NCBI GenBank assembly: GCA_944332075.1
Contig: CALVJL010000004.1
Location: forward strand, 62,001-126,000
DNA: 64,000 nt
Origin: an uncultured Bacilli bacterium
Lineage (GTDB): Bacteria; Bacillota_I; Bacilli_A; RFN20; CAG-449
Direction of reading: 5' to 3'
In this document: piece by piece, positions 8,343-18,260 of the stretch
How the letters are laid out: every line of letters starts with the position of its first letter
Position numbering within the stretch: the stretch's first letter is position 1
Made by a program: the position numbers and the translations under genes
Notes under the pieces: generated by a model
The model's input: only the letters and a program-made list of their open reading frames with translations
What the model was told of the DNA's origin: nothing
The model's database searches: none

Positions 8343-10484
8343 TTATTTTGTTTCACTATCTTGAGGTTTATTTTCAGCATCATCTTTCTTTTCAGTATCA
8401 GCTGGTTTTGCCTCAGGCTTAGTTTCATCATTTAATTCGGTTTTTGGAGCAACTTTTGCTGGATTAACCGTATTAGATGATGGAGGTAATTCACCATGTT
8501 CAACTAAGTAGTGAATCTCTTCTGCAGTAATTGTTTCTTTTTCAATTAATGTATTAGCAATCAATGTAACTTTATCAGCATATTTTGTAATAGTATCAAT
8601 CGCTACTTGATGTGCATGTTCAATAATTTTTCTAACCTCTGCATCAATTTCATTTGCAACTTGTGAAGAGAAATTCTTTTGGACGTTATTGTAATCTCTT
8701 CCGAGAAAGACTGAGCTTTGATCAGATTCATATTGGATTGGTCCAAGGCTCGACATACCATATTGAGTAACCATTGCTCTAGCAATTCTTGTAGCGACTT
8801 CAATATCGTTGCTTGCACCGGTAGAAATATCTTTAAAGAATACTTCCTCACTAGCGCGGCCACCTAAATAACCAATAATTCTTGCTTCTAATTCGTTTTT
8901 AGTCATTGTGAAGCGGTCATCTTCTGGTGTCATCAGAACATGTCCACCCGTCCGTCCACGAGGAATAATTGTAACCTTTTGAACTTTATCAGAATATGGA
9001 ATCATTAAACCGATAATCGCGTGACCAGATTCATGGTAAGCAATCATCTTCTTTTCTTCTGCTGACAATGACTTATTTGATTTAGCCGGTCCAGCAATTC
9101 TTCTATCAATTGCTTCATCGATATCACGAATTGTGATTTCGTTTTCATTAGTACGAACCGCTAAGATAGCAGCATCATTAAGAATTGTTGCTAAGTCTGC
9201 ACCGGAGAAACCAACAGTTCTCTTAGCAATATTTGCAAAATCGACATCTGGAGAAATCTTTTTATTTCTCGCGTGAACTTTTAATATTGCCTCTCTGCCC
9301 TCTTTATCAGGAAGATCAACGGTAATCTTTCTATCAAAACGTCCCGCTCTAAGTAAAGCTGGATCAAGGACATCATCACGGTTTGTCGCAGCGATAACAA
9401 TAATTCCTGAATTATCACCGAAACCATCCATTTCAACTAATAATTGGTTAAGGGTTTGTTCTCTTTCATCGTTTCCGCCTCCGAGACCAGCGCCTCTTTG
9501 ACGACCGACAGCATCAATTTCATCAATGAAGATTAAGCAAGGTGCAGTTTGTTTCGCTTTCTTGAACATGTCTCTAACACGTCCAGCGCCGACACCGACG
9601 AACATTTCGACGAAATCAGAACCTGAAATAGAATAGAATGGAACTTTTGCTTCACCAGCAACGGCTTTTGCAAGTAAAGTCTTACCAGTTCCTGGTGGCC
9701 CAACAAGTAAGACACCTTTTGGTAATTTAGCACCAAATTTCGAATACTTATCCGGATTGCGGAGATAATCAACTAATTCAACCATCTCAGCTTTGCATTC
9801 ATCGCAGCCAGCAACATCATCAAATCTAACCGGTGAGGCATCTTCTCTTCTAGCGCGTGAACGATTGAAATCTAAAGCTGAATTATTAGATTTATTAATC
9901 GATGAAGACATTCTTGAGAACAAGAAGATGACTAAGGCGATTCCACCGACCATTAAGATAATTGTCGGAAGATAGTCTGTCCAGCTCGATGCGTAGGGAT
10001 CTGAATAAGATAAATTTTGTCCAACTACGTAGTATGCATTACCAGTAGAAGTTTTTCTTAAACGAATAATTTCACTGACGCAAGTAATGGAACCAGAATA
10101 ATCCATATCGACACTAAATTGATAGGTAATCTCTTTGCCGCTCTCATTAATATCAGTATATGTTCCAGAAACATTCATCAGTTCTGAACTAGGTTTAGAA
10201 ACAACGTTTAACTGTTGAACGTTTGCTGAATACAAGAACGATTCTGAAAGTAATGCCATGTATTCATCACTCGCAGTTTGTCTTTCTTCATCAGTTTTTG
10301 CGCCGCTTGCTAATATATAATCATCTTCACTAACAGTTACTGTAACAATATCCTGTTTAGATAATTTAGCAGTAGGTGTTGTCCTAAAATTACCGAACAA
10401 AACGATAATTATGATTATGACAGCAGCTACGAGCAAATATGGGACAAAATACGAGAGAAAATTATTTTTTTTCTTGTTATTCAT
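8343..10484 (-). CDS. ftsH: ATP-dependent zinc metalloprotease FtsH
   Basis: A 713-aa membrane AAA+ protease that degrades membrane and short-lived proteins. Membrane helices are at about 12-31 and 170-190, with an extracellular domain between them. The AAA module has Walker A GPPGTGKT (262-269), Walker [13 protein letters not shown] and the second region of homology. The zinc protease has the HESGHA (HExxH) motif. The C-terminal tail is long and rich in Lys, Glu and Asp (last 50 residues, low complexity). The ribosome binding site is AGGAGGATATAG. The gene follows tilS; the hpt gene that usually lies between them in Bacilli is absent here. Confidence 0.97.
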   Translation of the reverse strand: MNNKKKNNFLSYFVPYLLVAAVIIIIIVLFGNFRTTPTAKLSKQDIVTVTVSEDDYILASGAKTDEERQTASDEYMALLSESFLYSANVQQLNVVSKPSSELMNVSGTYTDINESGKEITYQFSVDMDYSGSITCVSEIIRLRKTSTGNAYYVVGQNLSYSDPYASSWTDYLPTIILMVGGIALVIFLFSRMSSSINKSNNSALDFNRSRARREDASPVRFDDVAGCDECKAEMVELVDYLRNPDKYSKFGAKLPKGVLLVGPPGTGKTLLAKAVAGEAKVPFYSISGSDFVEMFVGVGAGRVRDMFKKAKQTAPCLIFIDEIDAVGRQRGAGLGGGNDEREQTLNQLLVEMDGFGDNSGIIVIAATNRDDVLDPALLRAGRFDRKITVDLPDKEGREAILKVHARNKKISPDVDFANIAKRTVGFSGADLATILNDAAILAVRTNENEITIRDIDEAIDRRIAGPAKSNKSLSAEEKKMIAYHESGHAIIGLMIPYSDKVQKVTIIPRGRTGGHVLMTPEDDRFTMTKNELEARIIGYLGGRASEEVFFKDISTGASNDIEVATRIARAMVTQYGMSSLGPIQYESDQSSVFLGRDYNNVQKNFSSQVANEIDAEVRKIIEHAHQVAIDTITKYADKVTLIANTLIEKETITAEEIHYLVEHGELPPSSNTVNPAKVAPKTELNDETKPEAKPADTEKKDDAENKPQDSETK

Positions 10485-10558
10485 CTATATCCTCCTAAAT
10501 ATTTTGATATATTCACCATCATAGACGATCGTTAAATCATAGATTTACGATTATCTTA

Positions 10559-11761
10559 TTATAGCATATCATCAATTTTTTTTACAATATATCGACCTTG
10601 CTTATCGACAATGCTTCGCGGTACAAAGATAATTTTTCCATATCTATCGATAACCTTTGGATAGTATCTTCTCATCAATAATGGAACATGGCTTTCTGAC
10701 AATATATCTTTTACCTTTTTATTTATTTTTCCAATTCTTACTTTGTCAGATGGTAAGGCGTTTGTAATAGTTAAAGGAAAACTATCATCTTTTAAATAAA
10801 AGTATTTCGGATCAACGATAAAGTCGAAACAGACATATTCGTTTTCAACTTTAGAAAGCGAAGACACCTGCAATACATAATTATAATTTCTTTTTTTAAC
10901 TAATTTTAAACAATCAATATCTTTGATTAATTCATAATCGCCTTCATCATGAGAAAAAGGTCCTTCTTTTTTTGAAATTTTTTCAATTAAGTCACGCGCC
11001 TTACCGCTTTTTAAAATATATCCAGGTATGCATTGATATATTTGAAACAACGCTCTTATTTGATTTTCTTCATCCAGATTTTGAAAATCCGCTAAATTAA
11101 TAGCATTGTTTTTGATTATTCTATTTAATTTTTCATCTTCTAAAAGTAAGCGAGAGTTTTCCCCATCAATTGATAAAACCATTTTCTTTAAATCATCATC
11201 GCTATAATCTTTCATTTGCTGACGAATTTTATTACGGCTATACCTAGTATCAAAATTACTTTTATCTACATAAAATTGATAATTGTTTTCCAAACAATAT
11301 TCTTCAAGTTTTCTTTTAGAAACATTAAGAAGCGGTCTTAAAACTTTTATACCTTTAATAATCGTTTCTCTTTTTAATCCGTAATAAGACACCAATCCGC
11401 GCCTTTTCTGCAAATAATAAGTTTCAATTAAATCATTTAAATTATGAGCGACAACTAAATAGTCAAGTTTTTCTGAATTGATAATTTCTGCAAAAAATTC
11501 ATAACGGACATTTCTTGCAAAATCTTCAAAATTGCCTTTATCATAATATGAGTGTTTTATAAAATATTTTATATTATTTTGTTTACACAATTTAATTAAT
11601 GCTTCTGTTTCTTCATCTGCTTCTTTACGGTGATGATAATTAACATGGGCAACGCAAAAATCATATCCTTGCTTTTTTAGCAAATAAAAAAGAGCCAAAG
11701 AATCACTGCCCATAGAAAGGCCGAGAAGATATTTTTTATTTAAATCTAAATCAAGTTTCAT
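10559..11761 (-). CDS. tilS: tRNA(Ile)-lysidine synthetase TilS
   Basis: A 400-aa enzyme that converts C34 of the AUA-reading tRNA-Ile to lysidine. The PP-loop is at residues 16-21 and reads SMGSDS rather than the usual SGGxDS. The family motifs HVNYHHRKEAD and VVAHNLNDLIET follow. The C-terminal domain around residues 320-400 resembles the tRNA-binding TilS_C domain (MRRYYPKVIDRYGKIIFVPRS). Its ATG overlaps the divIC stop by one base (TAATG), so translation is probably coupled. The changed PP-loop glycine is worth noting but the serines and aspartate are kept. Confidence 0.93.
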   Translation of the reverse strand: MKLDLDLNKKYLLGLSMGSDSLALFYLLKKQGYDFCVAHVNYHHRKEADEETEALIKLCKQNNIKYFIKHSYYDKGNFEDFARNVRYEFFAEIINSEKLDYLVVAHNLNDLIETYYLQKRRGLVSYYGLKRETIIKGIKVLRPLLNVSKRKLEEYCLENNYQFYVDKSNFDTRYSRNKIRQQMKDYSDDDLKKMVLSIDGENSRLLLEDEKLNRIIKNNAINLADFQNLDEENQIRALFQIYQCIPGYILKSGKARDLIEKISKKEGPFSHDEGDYELIKDIDCLKLVKKRNYNYVLQVSSLSKVENEYVCFDFIVDPKYFYLKDDSFPLTITNALPSDKVRIGKINKKVKDILSESHVPLLMRRYYPKVIDRYGKIIFVPRSIVDKQGRYIVKKIDDML

Positions 11762-12042
11762 TAACGGACTATAACGATATCGTCGCCTTCACCATAAATA
11801 ATTAATTCGCCATCTGAATAAACGTTATAATAACCATCCTCATCAATATTCCCAACAATATCCTTAATATGTTCATATTCTTCTACGCGGTCTTGGTAAG
11901 CTTGCTGAAGTGAAATATTTTCTTTGTATTGCTGATAATAAAACACAAGAAAAATAACCAATAAAATAATACTGGCGATAAAAATAGATAAACTGACAAT
12001 TGAGATGACTCTATTTGTTTGGCTAGATAATCTTTTTTTCAT
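11761..12042 (-). CDS. divIC: DivIC/FtsB-family septum protein
   Basis: A 93-aa bitopic membrane protein. A basic N-terminus is followed by one membrane helix (about 12-34), a short coiled coil (about 35-62) and a C-terminal segment GYYNVYSDGELIIYGEGDDIVIVR-like in two parts, which resembles the DivIC tail. Proteins of this type bridge FtsL and DivIB in the divisome. Identification is helped by context: divIC lies just upstream of tilS in Bacilli, and here the two overlap by one base. Sequence conservation in this family is low, so context carries much of the weight. Confidence 0.75.
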   Translation of the reverse strand: MKKRLSSQTNRVISIVSLSIFIASIILLVIFLVFYYQQYKENISLQQAYQDRVEEYEHIKDIVGNIDEDGYYNVYSDGELIIYGEGDDIVIVR

Positions 12043-12080
12043 AACTATATTATAATTTATGAATTTAATGATGGTTAGTT

Positions 12081-12764
12081 TTATTTTTCAATATCAAAAT
12101 TCTGATCTATGGCCAGTATTTCTTTTTTGTTGAGCCTCGAATAATTAACAAGCATATATATGCTCATCATCAGAGATATAACTCCTACAGCAAAGCATAT
12201 TGCCATTGTTGAATAAATAATGACATCATAACTAGCATCTTCAATTATTAACACCGAATGCGTTAATGCAATTGCTGCAAGGGCTGATGAAAAATTTACA
12301 AATTTCAATCCTGAGAAAAGAATATTGTTCACTTTAAACATCTTTCTTAATCCATAGATTGATAAACCGAGTTCTAAAAAGCTAACAGCCGCTATAGATA
12401 TTCTTATTATTAAATGATATGTCGGCAATGATTCATTAAACAATAAGCGAAATGCGTATCCGATATATATTATTGAAGAGAAAGCAAGCGACAAAGCCAT
12501 TCCCAAATAATAAATTAGTTCTTCATTAATTGCTCCCTTGCTCTTAATAAATCCGCGAAAATAAAACTGTCTAGCTATTCCCATGCCAAATGAATAAAAA
12601 CCCGAAACAACAAAAAATATCGACAGTGAAAAAAATCCTATTAAAATTTTAAAAAAGGAAACAATAAAATTCACTATCATCGAAAGCAAAGCACGAAAAT
12701 GAATTCTTTTCAAATAATCGCTTTGTTTATATTTTCTGATAAAAGATTTAATTCTTCTGAACAT
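12081..12764 (-). CDS. Polytopic membrane protein, unrecognised
   Basis: A 227-aa protein with a basic N-terminal stretch (about 1-24) and about six predicted membrane helices (roughly 27-55, 85-106, 115-135, 150-170, 175-190, 190-207). The C-terminus is charged and cytoplasmic (SRLNKKEILAID). I see no catalytic or binding motif. It is followed by divIC at 38 nt and preceded by the 149-aa membrane protein at 7 nt, so the two unknown membrane genes are co-transcribed. The location next to cell-division and tRNA genes does not by itself suggest a job. Confidence 0.75.
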   Translation of the reverse strand: MFRRIKSFIRKYKQSDYLKRIHFRALLSMIVNFIVSFFKILIGFFSLSIFFVVSGFYSFGMGIARQFYFRGFIKSKGAINEELIYYLGMALSLAFSSIIYIGYAFRLLFNESLPTYHLIIRISIAAVSFLELGLSIYGLRKMFKVNNILFSGLKFVNFSSALAAIALTHSVLIIEDASYDVIIYSTMAICFAVGVISLMMSIYMLVNYSRLNKKEILAIDQNFDIEK

Positions 12765-12771
12765 AGTTATC

Positions 12772-13221
12772 TCATACCATCTTATCTAAACAAACATCTA
12801 TTTCTCGAATCTTTCGGTCATTTTTAATTAATTTATTAAATAAAATGCGATAAATAAATACATTAAAAATCAAGATTATAAACGCAATTAAAGTAATAAC
12901 TACCCCTATAATATTCATTATTTTATTTTTTGTTAAAAGGAATAATCCGCTGCCGACAAAAAAGATTAATAGCGACATCACACCTATAATCCATGCTAAA
13001 AGTTTGCTTCTTTTTACTTTTTTCTCTTTAAGAGGCAAAACGCTTTGATACAGGTTCATATATTCATCAACTTTTACACTTTTAATTTCAGATTCAAAAA
13101 ATATTTTTATAAATTCTTTTTTATAAAAAGAAATTTTTACTGGTTGATAATTTTCATTATAAAAAAAGGTCAAAACATCATTTTTATCATTAACAAGTAT
13201 AACGAATTCTGTTTTGACCAT
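12772..13221 (-). CDS. Small membrane protein, unrecognised
   Basis: A 149-aa protein. The N-terminal 70 residues are soluble and look like a small alpha/beta domain (start MVKTEFVILVNDKNDVLTFFYN). Two membrane helices follow (about 75-97 and 104-127), then a basic tail. No known motif was found. It sits 7 nt from the 227-aa membrane gene and 6 nt from the cytidylate-kinase-like gene, so the three form one minus-strand unit. Confidence 0.7.
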   Translation of the reverse strand: MVKTEFVILVNDKNDVLTFFYNENYQPVKISFYKKEFIKIFFESEIKSVKVDEYMNLYQSVLPLKEKKVKRSKLLAWIIGVMSLLIFFVGSGLFLLTKNKIMNIIGVVITLIAFIILIFNVFIYRILFNKLIKNDRKIREIDVCLDKMV

Positions 13222-13227
13222 AAAAAA

Positions 13228-13824
13228 TTAGAAATCTAAATGGAATTTTTTCCGAGCAGCTTCAATTATGACATCAACGCATTCTTCAATTCCAAGAGAT
13301 GAATTGAGACAAAGATCATAATTAGTTGCATCTCCCCATTTTTCATCAGTGAAATAGTTATGATAGCTTTCTCTCTTGCGGTCCATTTTCTTAATCGCTT
13401 CTTTAGCGTTCTTTTCTGGAAGATTATAATAAGTTACTGCACGTTTAATTCTATCTTCAATTGGAGCATGAATAAAAACATTAAGAACGTTTTGGTGATC
13501 TTTTAAAACGTAATTAGCGCATCTACCAACAATAACGCAAGATTCTGTATCTGCTAAATTGCGGATAATTGCAAATTGAGCATTAGAAACTTTCTGTACC
13601 GCAGTTAAAGTATTATCAATATCATTTAATCCCATAAAAGCAAAAATGGAATCTTTTTTTTCTTCGTTTGCTTTAATATAATCAACTGAAAATCCTGTTC
13701 TTTCAGCTGCTTTTATTAATAATTCATTATCATAGAAATTAATTTTTAATTTTTTTGCTAATTCCCGCGCAATATAACGTCCTCCTGATCCATATTGTCT
13801 TCCAATTGTAATTACATATGACAT
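13228..13824 (-). CDS. Cytidylate kinase-like family protein
   Basis: A 198-aa P-loop kinase of the Cytidylate_kin2 type. It begins MSYVITIGRQYGSGGRYIARELAKKL, where the GRQYGSGG segment is the family's nucleotide-binding loop, and carries VIVGRCANYVL and a lid region RIKRAVTYYNL. I start at 13824 because GAGGAGGCAATATTT lies directly upstream; an upstream in-frame extension of 26 codons has no ribosome binding site and is unlike the family. These proteins are common in anaerobic Firmicutes. They resemble CMP kinase, but their substrate is generally not proven. Confidence 0.85.
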   Translation of the reverse strand: MSYVITIGRQYGSGGRYIARELAKKLKINFYDNELLIKAAERTGFSVDYIKANEEKKDSIFAFMGLNDIDNTLTAVQKVSNAQFAIIRNLADTESCVIVGRCANYVLKDHQNVLNVFIHAPIEDRIKRAVTYYNLPEKNAKEAIKKMDRKRESYHNYFTDEKWGDATNYDLCLNSSLGIEECVDVIIEAARKKFHLDF

Positions 13825-13967
13825 AAATATTGCCTCCTCGTTATTAATATTATATATCAAAATACATTTCTTTGTAAGATGATAAATTTTTAGATATTCC
13901 AATCAATATAAATTTATAGAATGATTAATAAGTTAAAAAAAGGTATCAATTAAAGTTCCAGTCTGTA

Positions 13968-13973
13968 TATAAT
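13968..13973 (+). promoter_or_regulatory. -10 element of the superoxide reductase gene
   Basis: TATAAT at 13968-13973 lies 28 nt upstream of the start, with no strong -35 at 17 bp. A ribosome binding site AAAGGAGA follows. Confidence 0.5.
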
Positions 13974-14001
13974 TAAAGTATCAAAGGAGAACAATATAAT
14001 T

Positions 14002-14379
14002 ATGAAATTCTATTTATGTGAAAAATGCAAAAACTTAGTCTATATGGTTGAAAAAGCATCATGCTGCACACCTTCTTGCTGCGGACAAACCATGACCGAA
14101 TTAACACCTAATACAGTTGATGCCGCTTTAGAAAAACACGTTCCAGTTGTTACTATGGAAGGCAACACTGTTCACGTAGTTGTCGGCAGCACTCTCCATC
14201 CAATGACCGAAGCTCACCTCATTTCATTTATCGCAATTGAAACAACAAATGGTGTCAGAATCAAAAAACTCACACCTGCTGATGAACCAAAAGCTTGCTT
14301 TGTTCTCGCAGAAGGCGAAAAACTTCTTGAAGTTTATGAATACTGCAATCTCCACGGTCTTTGGAAGGCAACTCTTTAA
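14002..14379 (+). CDS. dfx: Superoxide reductase (desulfoferrodoxin)
   Basis: A 125-aa iron protein that reduces superoxide to hydrogen peroxide without making oxygen. The N-terminal desulforedoxin-like part has CEKC (6-9) and a CC pair at 26-27, with an extra CC at 21-22. The catalytic domain has the His4Cys iron site: H46 (EKHVP), H66 and H72 (LHPMTEAH), C115 and H118 (YCNLHG). Both iron centres of a class I desulfoferrodoxin therefore appear to be present. It is monocistronic with its own terminator and is part of the oxidative-stress set with rubrerythrin, ferritin and perR elsewhere in the window. Confidence 0.93.
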   Translation: MKFYLCEKCKNLVYMVEKASCCTPSCCGQTMTELTPNTVDAALEKHVPVVTMEGNTVHVVVGSTLHPMTEAHLISFIAIETTNGVRIKKLTPADEPKACFVLAEGEKLLEVYEYCNLHGLWKATL

Positions 14380-14418
14380 TTAAATAGCTATAGTTTAAAA
14401 TTCACTTGATAAATATTT

Positions 14419-14450
14419 AGCCTAATTCTTTATAGGATTAGGCTTTTTTA
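14419..14450 (+). terminator. Terminator of superoxide reductase
   Basis: An 8-bp stem AGCCTAAT/ATTAGGCT with a 10-nt loop is followed by TTTTTTA on the plus strand. Confidence 0.85.
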
Positions 14451-14495
14451 ATAAAAAAGTATTTATAGATGCATATCCATAAACACTTTAATTCT

Positions 14496-16826
14496 TCATC
14501 TTTTTACTTTTCTTAATTCATCAATAGCAATCATATCGATTTTTTCTTTTTTGATAGCCTTAGTAATATCGTTTACTAGAGGAAGATATTTTTTTAACTT
14601 TTTATGATTGCTCATTTGATAACGAGAAATAATATTAATTGCTTCTTCGCGATAAGGAAGATTTTCTAAAACTTGATACTCCTTTAAAACAACCTTAACA
14701 TCTTGTCCATGATAGTTGATAATTAAAGAATTTAAATCATATTCTTTACCTTCGTATTGCATTTTTCCTTTTACCACATCTTCAAAGGTAATTTTAATTT
14801 TTCTTTCTAGAGACAATAATTCTTTGTTTCCCTCGGCCGTCATCGAAAAAAGAATCTGACCTTCACTTTCAATTTGTTCCATTTTAATAATTACAAATTT
14901 TCTATCAATATCTGGCAAATTATCGCCTTCATCATCATAAAAAAGAAAACTGCCATTACCATGAAAGAGTTTAATTTCTAGGCCTTTTTGATAATTAAGA
15001 GAATTGTCATCATCTAAATAAAGAGGGATAATACTGCCGCTTCTAGCTAAAACTATTATATTATCTAAATCTCTCGCCAACGTATAAAGGCCGCCTTGAT
15101 AAATTCTTTTATTAAAAATATCTGTATAAGTTCCATCAGGGATATAAACATCTTCATAAGCTAAACCAGTTTTTTTATCAATTCGATGAGTAATCGGCAT
15201 AACTAATAAATTACCGAAAAAATATTCGTTTCGATATTTCATAACATCTTCATATTTTTCGTGATAATATAATGGCTCGATTAATGGTCTGCCATATTTA
15301 TGTGTTAGATAATTATAAGAATAAATATAAGGAATTAATCTTTGCCGTAAGCGCAGATATTTTTCCATAATTCTTTCAATATAACTTTGATATTTCCATG
15401 GCTCTTTTCCCATGAATTCATTTGAAGTAGAATGCAGCCGATTAATCGGTGAAAATACACCTAACTGTAGCCACCTCAAAGCTAATTCATCATCTTTGAT
15501 CCCTCTTTGATGACCTCCAATATCATGGCTCCACCAAGTATAACCCGCATTAGAACTCGTGCTAGTAAAATAAGGCTGAAAGTTAAGTGAAGCCCAAGAA
15601 ATAATCGAATCGCCAGAAAAACCAATTGGGTAACGATGTGATCCTAATCCGGCATATCGAGATAAAATTAATGGTCTTTTCTTTTCACTTAACATATCAA
15701 CAGTGTGATAATGGTTTAAAGCCCAAAGGGGATCTAAGCCTTCAACATCAGATTTTTTACCTTGCTGCCAATCAATCCACCAAAAAGATACACCATCTTT
15801 TTCGTAAGGGTGGTGCAATAAATCAAAATAATTTGCCCAGAATTTTTGATTTCCAACTTGAAATTTAATTTCTTGCTTACTCTCAGGATTAATGCCCATA
15901 TTTTCTGCAAAATCAGCGTATTGTCGTTCAAAAAATCTAATTCCTTGTGATGGATGAATATTTAAAGTTATATGATAATTCATCGCTTTTAATTCTTTGA
16001 GTAATTTTTGATAATCAGGAAAAAGTTCCTCATTCCAAGTATATCCCGTCCATCCAGGCAATCTCAAAGAATAGTAAAATTTATCAACTATATTATCCGT
16101 ACCTTGAGGTTTAGCTTCTTTACCAAATTTAGATATAACATCAACATAATGCCAATCCATATCAATCGTAGCAATAGTAAACGGTATTCTTTTTTGCTTA
16201 AATGTTTTCATCAAAGTCAAATATTCATCTTGAGTATAAGCTTTATATCTGCTCCACCAATTGCCTAAAGCATACTTAGGAATAAGCGGAGTAAAACCGG
16301 TAAGTGAATAAAACATATATAAAACTTTTTCAAAAGAATCTTCACAAGCAAAATAATAATAGTCTTGACACTTTTGACGCGGCAGCACCTTCTCATCTTT
16401 TAGCAATAAGGACTTTGAATCATCAACCATGCTCAATCCATCAATAGATAAAATTCCTTTATCTAAATGCGTATCTCCGTTAACCATGTCTAATGTTCTA
16501 GTTGTTCCTAATAAATTATTTTTTGGGTTATATTTAACAACTTTCCCGCTTTTTAAAAATTTTACTTTTAAAACAACACCTTTTTTTAAATCTATATAAA
16601 ATATTACTTCTTCTGTCGTAAGAAAGAGTGTATTTTTAGTTTGTTTAATTGAAAATTTATTAACAGCTAAATCGCGGTTAATAACTATTTGAGTAGCATT
16701 ATCCGTAAATTGTTGTTTTTCAATTCTTAGTAAGTTTGGCAATAAAACCGAAATCCGGACATCATTAAAAATTATTATATTTTCTTTTTTTGTTTCCGGC
16801 GTCATTTCATAAAAAAATCTTCCCAT
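14496..16826 (-). CDS. Glycoside hydrolase family 31 (alpha-glucosidase type)
   Basis: A 776-aa cytoplasmic-type enzyme with no signal peptide. An N-terminal beta domain (about 1-190) precedes the catalytic barrel. The nucleophile region is WWIDWQQG around residue 350, with Asp as the expected nucleophile. The acid/base aspartate is probably in GFSGDS near 405, and HDIGGH follows around 430. Many GH31 enzymes have WxDMNE at the nucleophile; the DWQQG form marks a different subgroup, so the substrate (alpha-glucoside, xyloside or another sugar) is open. It is divergent from an AraC-type regulator 209 bp away, which probably controls it. The start has TAGGAGTCAGTT upstream. Confidence 0.92.
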   Translation of the reverse strand: MGRFFYEMTPETKKENIIIFNDVRISVLLPNLLRIEKQQFTDNATQIVINRDLAVNKFSIKQTKNTLFLTTEEVIFYIDLKKGVVLKVKFLKSGKVVKYNPKNNLLGTTRTLDMVNGDTHLDKGILSIDGLSMVDDSKSLLLKDEKVLPRQKCQDYYYFACEDSFEKVLYMFYSLTGFTPLIPKYALGNWWSRYKAYTQDEYLTLMKTFKQKRIPFTIATIDMDWHYVDVISKFGKEAKPQGTDNIVDKFYYSLRLPGWTGYTWNEELFPDYQKLLKELKAMNYHITLNIHPSQGIRFFERQYADFAENMGINPESKQEIKFQVGNQKFWANYFDLLHHPYEKDGVSFWWIDWQQGKKSDVEGLDPLWALNHYHTVDMLSEKKRPLILSRYAGLGSHRYPIGFSGDSIISWASLNFQPYFTSTSSNAGYTWWSHDIGGHQRGIKDDELALRWLQLGVFSPINRLHSTSNEFMGKEPWKYQSYIERIMEKYLRLRQRLIPYIYSYNYLTHKYGRPLIEPLYYHEKYEDVMKYRNEYFFGNLLVMPITHRIDKKTGLAYEDVYIPDGTYTDIFNKRIYQGGLYTLARDLDNIIVLARSGSIIPLYLDDDNSLNYQKGLEIKLFHGNGSFLFYDDEGDNLPDIDRKFVIIKMEQIESEGQILFSMTAEGNKELLSLERKIKITFEDVVKGKMQYEGKEYDLNSLIINYHGQDVKVVLKEYQVLENLPYREEAINIISRYQMSNHKKLKKYLPLVNDITKAIKKEKIDMIAIDELRKVKR

Positions 16827-17035
16827 AACTGACTCCTATTATCTTTAATTTCATTATATAAAAATAAAAAACCAATTTTAATTATTTTAAACCCTTTAGC
16901 AAAAGATTTAGATTTTTTTAAATTTTATTTGTGTCATAAATATTTTTTTAATATTAAAATTATTTTTCTTAATATCACAATTGTAAAATTAAAAGTAGTA
17001 TAATAAAATTATCCAAAGGACGTGAATAAATTATT
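16827..17035. promoter_or_regulatory. Divergent promoter region GH31 / AraC regulator
   Basis: A 209-bp, very AT-rich spacer. Toward GH31 a TATAAT lies at about 16855-16860 (minus). Toward the regulator a TATAAT lies about 37 nt upstream of its start, after TTGTAA, with ribosome binding site AAAGGACG. A TTAATATTAA-type palindrome lies in the middle and could be an operator; no clear direct repeats of AraC type were seen. Confidence 0.5.
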
Positions 17036-18226
17036 ATGACAGTAAACTTAGACTATCTCTTATCTAATTTAGCTAAAACTATAAAGCTGCCAGTTCGGCT
17101 TTATGAAGACAAAAGATTAACTACTATTTTCTTCAATGCTCATAAATTAGATAAAGATCCAATCGAGCCGTTTCTCGATAAAATTTTATCCTTATTCAAT
17201 GAAGTTACTTATTTTTTTACCCCATCATTTTATTACTATGCAATCATAAATTTTGATGGTAAGAAAATAGCGATTGGTCCGACAAGCGAAGTCCCTCAAA
17301 AAAGAGAAGAAGTTATCCATCTTCTTAAAATGATGAACTTAAATCCCGAAGACAATGATTCTTTAATCACCACATTATTGTCATTACCTTCTTATAAAAC
17401 TCAGGATTTGAACAACGCTATCAGCATGCTGATGTATATGCTTAAAGGAGAAGAGTTTAATCCAAGCGAAATCATCATTGATGATAGCAATATTCTTGAC
17501 GGAACATCACTTTCTTCACCAAACACTTTTCAAATTGACGGAGATTTAAATAATTTTGAATACGAGAATCTCATGCTAAGCCTTGTTTCTTCAGGCGAAG
17601 AAGAAAAACTCAAATCAATTTTTACCTCTTTCTTCAATCTGATACCTGCGCAATTCTCAAAAGATCACTTACGTCACTTAAAAGATGTCTTCATCATCGC
17701 AACAACATTAGTATCAAGAGCAGCTATCCGCGGAGGAATGAACTCTGAAGAAGCACATCACATCGCTACCCAATACATACAACACGTTGAAATGCTCAGC
17801 GATGAAACAAGTATCAATACTTTGCAATATCAAATGGTCTTTAATTTTGCTCACAAAGTTTATTTATTAAAGAACTCTGAAGACTTATCTAGATTGATTA
17901 TTGAAGTTAAAAATTATATTCAGCTTCATATCTATGAAGATTTGCGCGTTGAAAAAATTGCTGAAAACTTTAAGATTAATCGCAGCTACCTTTCAACAAA
18001 ATTTAAATCTGAAACTAATCAAACTTTAATTGATTACATGTTAAGCGAAAAGATTAATAAAGCTAAATACCTTTTAAGATATTCTAAACGCTCACTTGCA
18101 TCTATCGCTTCATATCTTTGCTTCTCAAGTCAAAGCCATTTCCAAAACACCTTTAAAAAGTATGTTGGCATGACACCAAAGCAATTTAGAAACGCTCCTT
18201 ACAGCGAGCAAAACAAAGATAAATAA
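17036..18226 (+). CDS. AraC-family transcriptional regulator
   Basis: A 396-aa protein. The N-terminal 280 residues hold a ligand-sensing region that I do not recognise (no cupin HxH motif seen). The C-terminal 100 residues are a clear double-HTH AraC domain: RVEKIAENFKINRSYLSTKF for helix-turn-helix 1 and SIASYLCFSSQSHFQNTFKK with YVGMTPKQFR for the second. It lies head to head with the GH31 gene and is the likely regulator of that gene in response to a sugar. A terminator follows. Confidence 0.93.
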   Translation: MTVNLDYLLSNLAKTIKLPVRLYEDKRLTTIFFNAHKLDKDPIEPFLDKILSLFNEVTYFFTPSFYYYAIINFDGKKIAIGPTSEVPQKREEVIHLLKMMNLNPEDNDSLITTLLSLPSYKTQDLNNAISMLMYMLKGEEFNPSEIIIDDSNILDGTSLSSPNTFQIDGDLNNFEYENLMLSLVSSGEEEKLKSIFTSFFNLIPAQFSKDHLRHLKDVFIIATTLVSRAAIRGGMNSEEAHHIATQYIQHVEMLSDETSINTLQYQMVFNFAHKVYLLKNSEDLSRLIIEVKNYIQLHIYEDLRVEKIAENFKINRSYLSTKFKSETNQTLIDYMLSEKINKAKYLLRYSKRSLASIASYLCFSSQSHFQNTFKKYVGMTPKQFRNAPYSEQNKDK

Positions 18227-18228
18227 AG

Positions 18229-18259
18229 AGCTATTACCAAATTCGGTAATAGCTTTTTT
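18229..18259. terminator. Bidirectional terminator between AraC regulator and ferritin
   Basis: A 10-bp perfect stem AGCTATTACC/GGTAATAGCT with a 6-nt loop is followed by TTTTTTA on the plus strand and CTTTATTT on the minus strand, so it can serve both convergent genes. Confidence 0.85.
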
Positions 18260-18260
18260 A

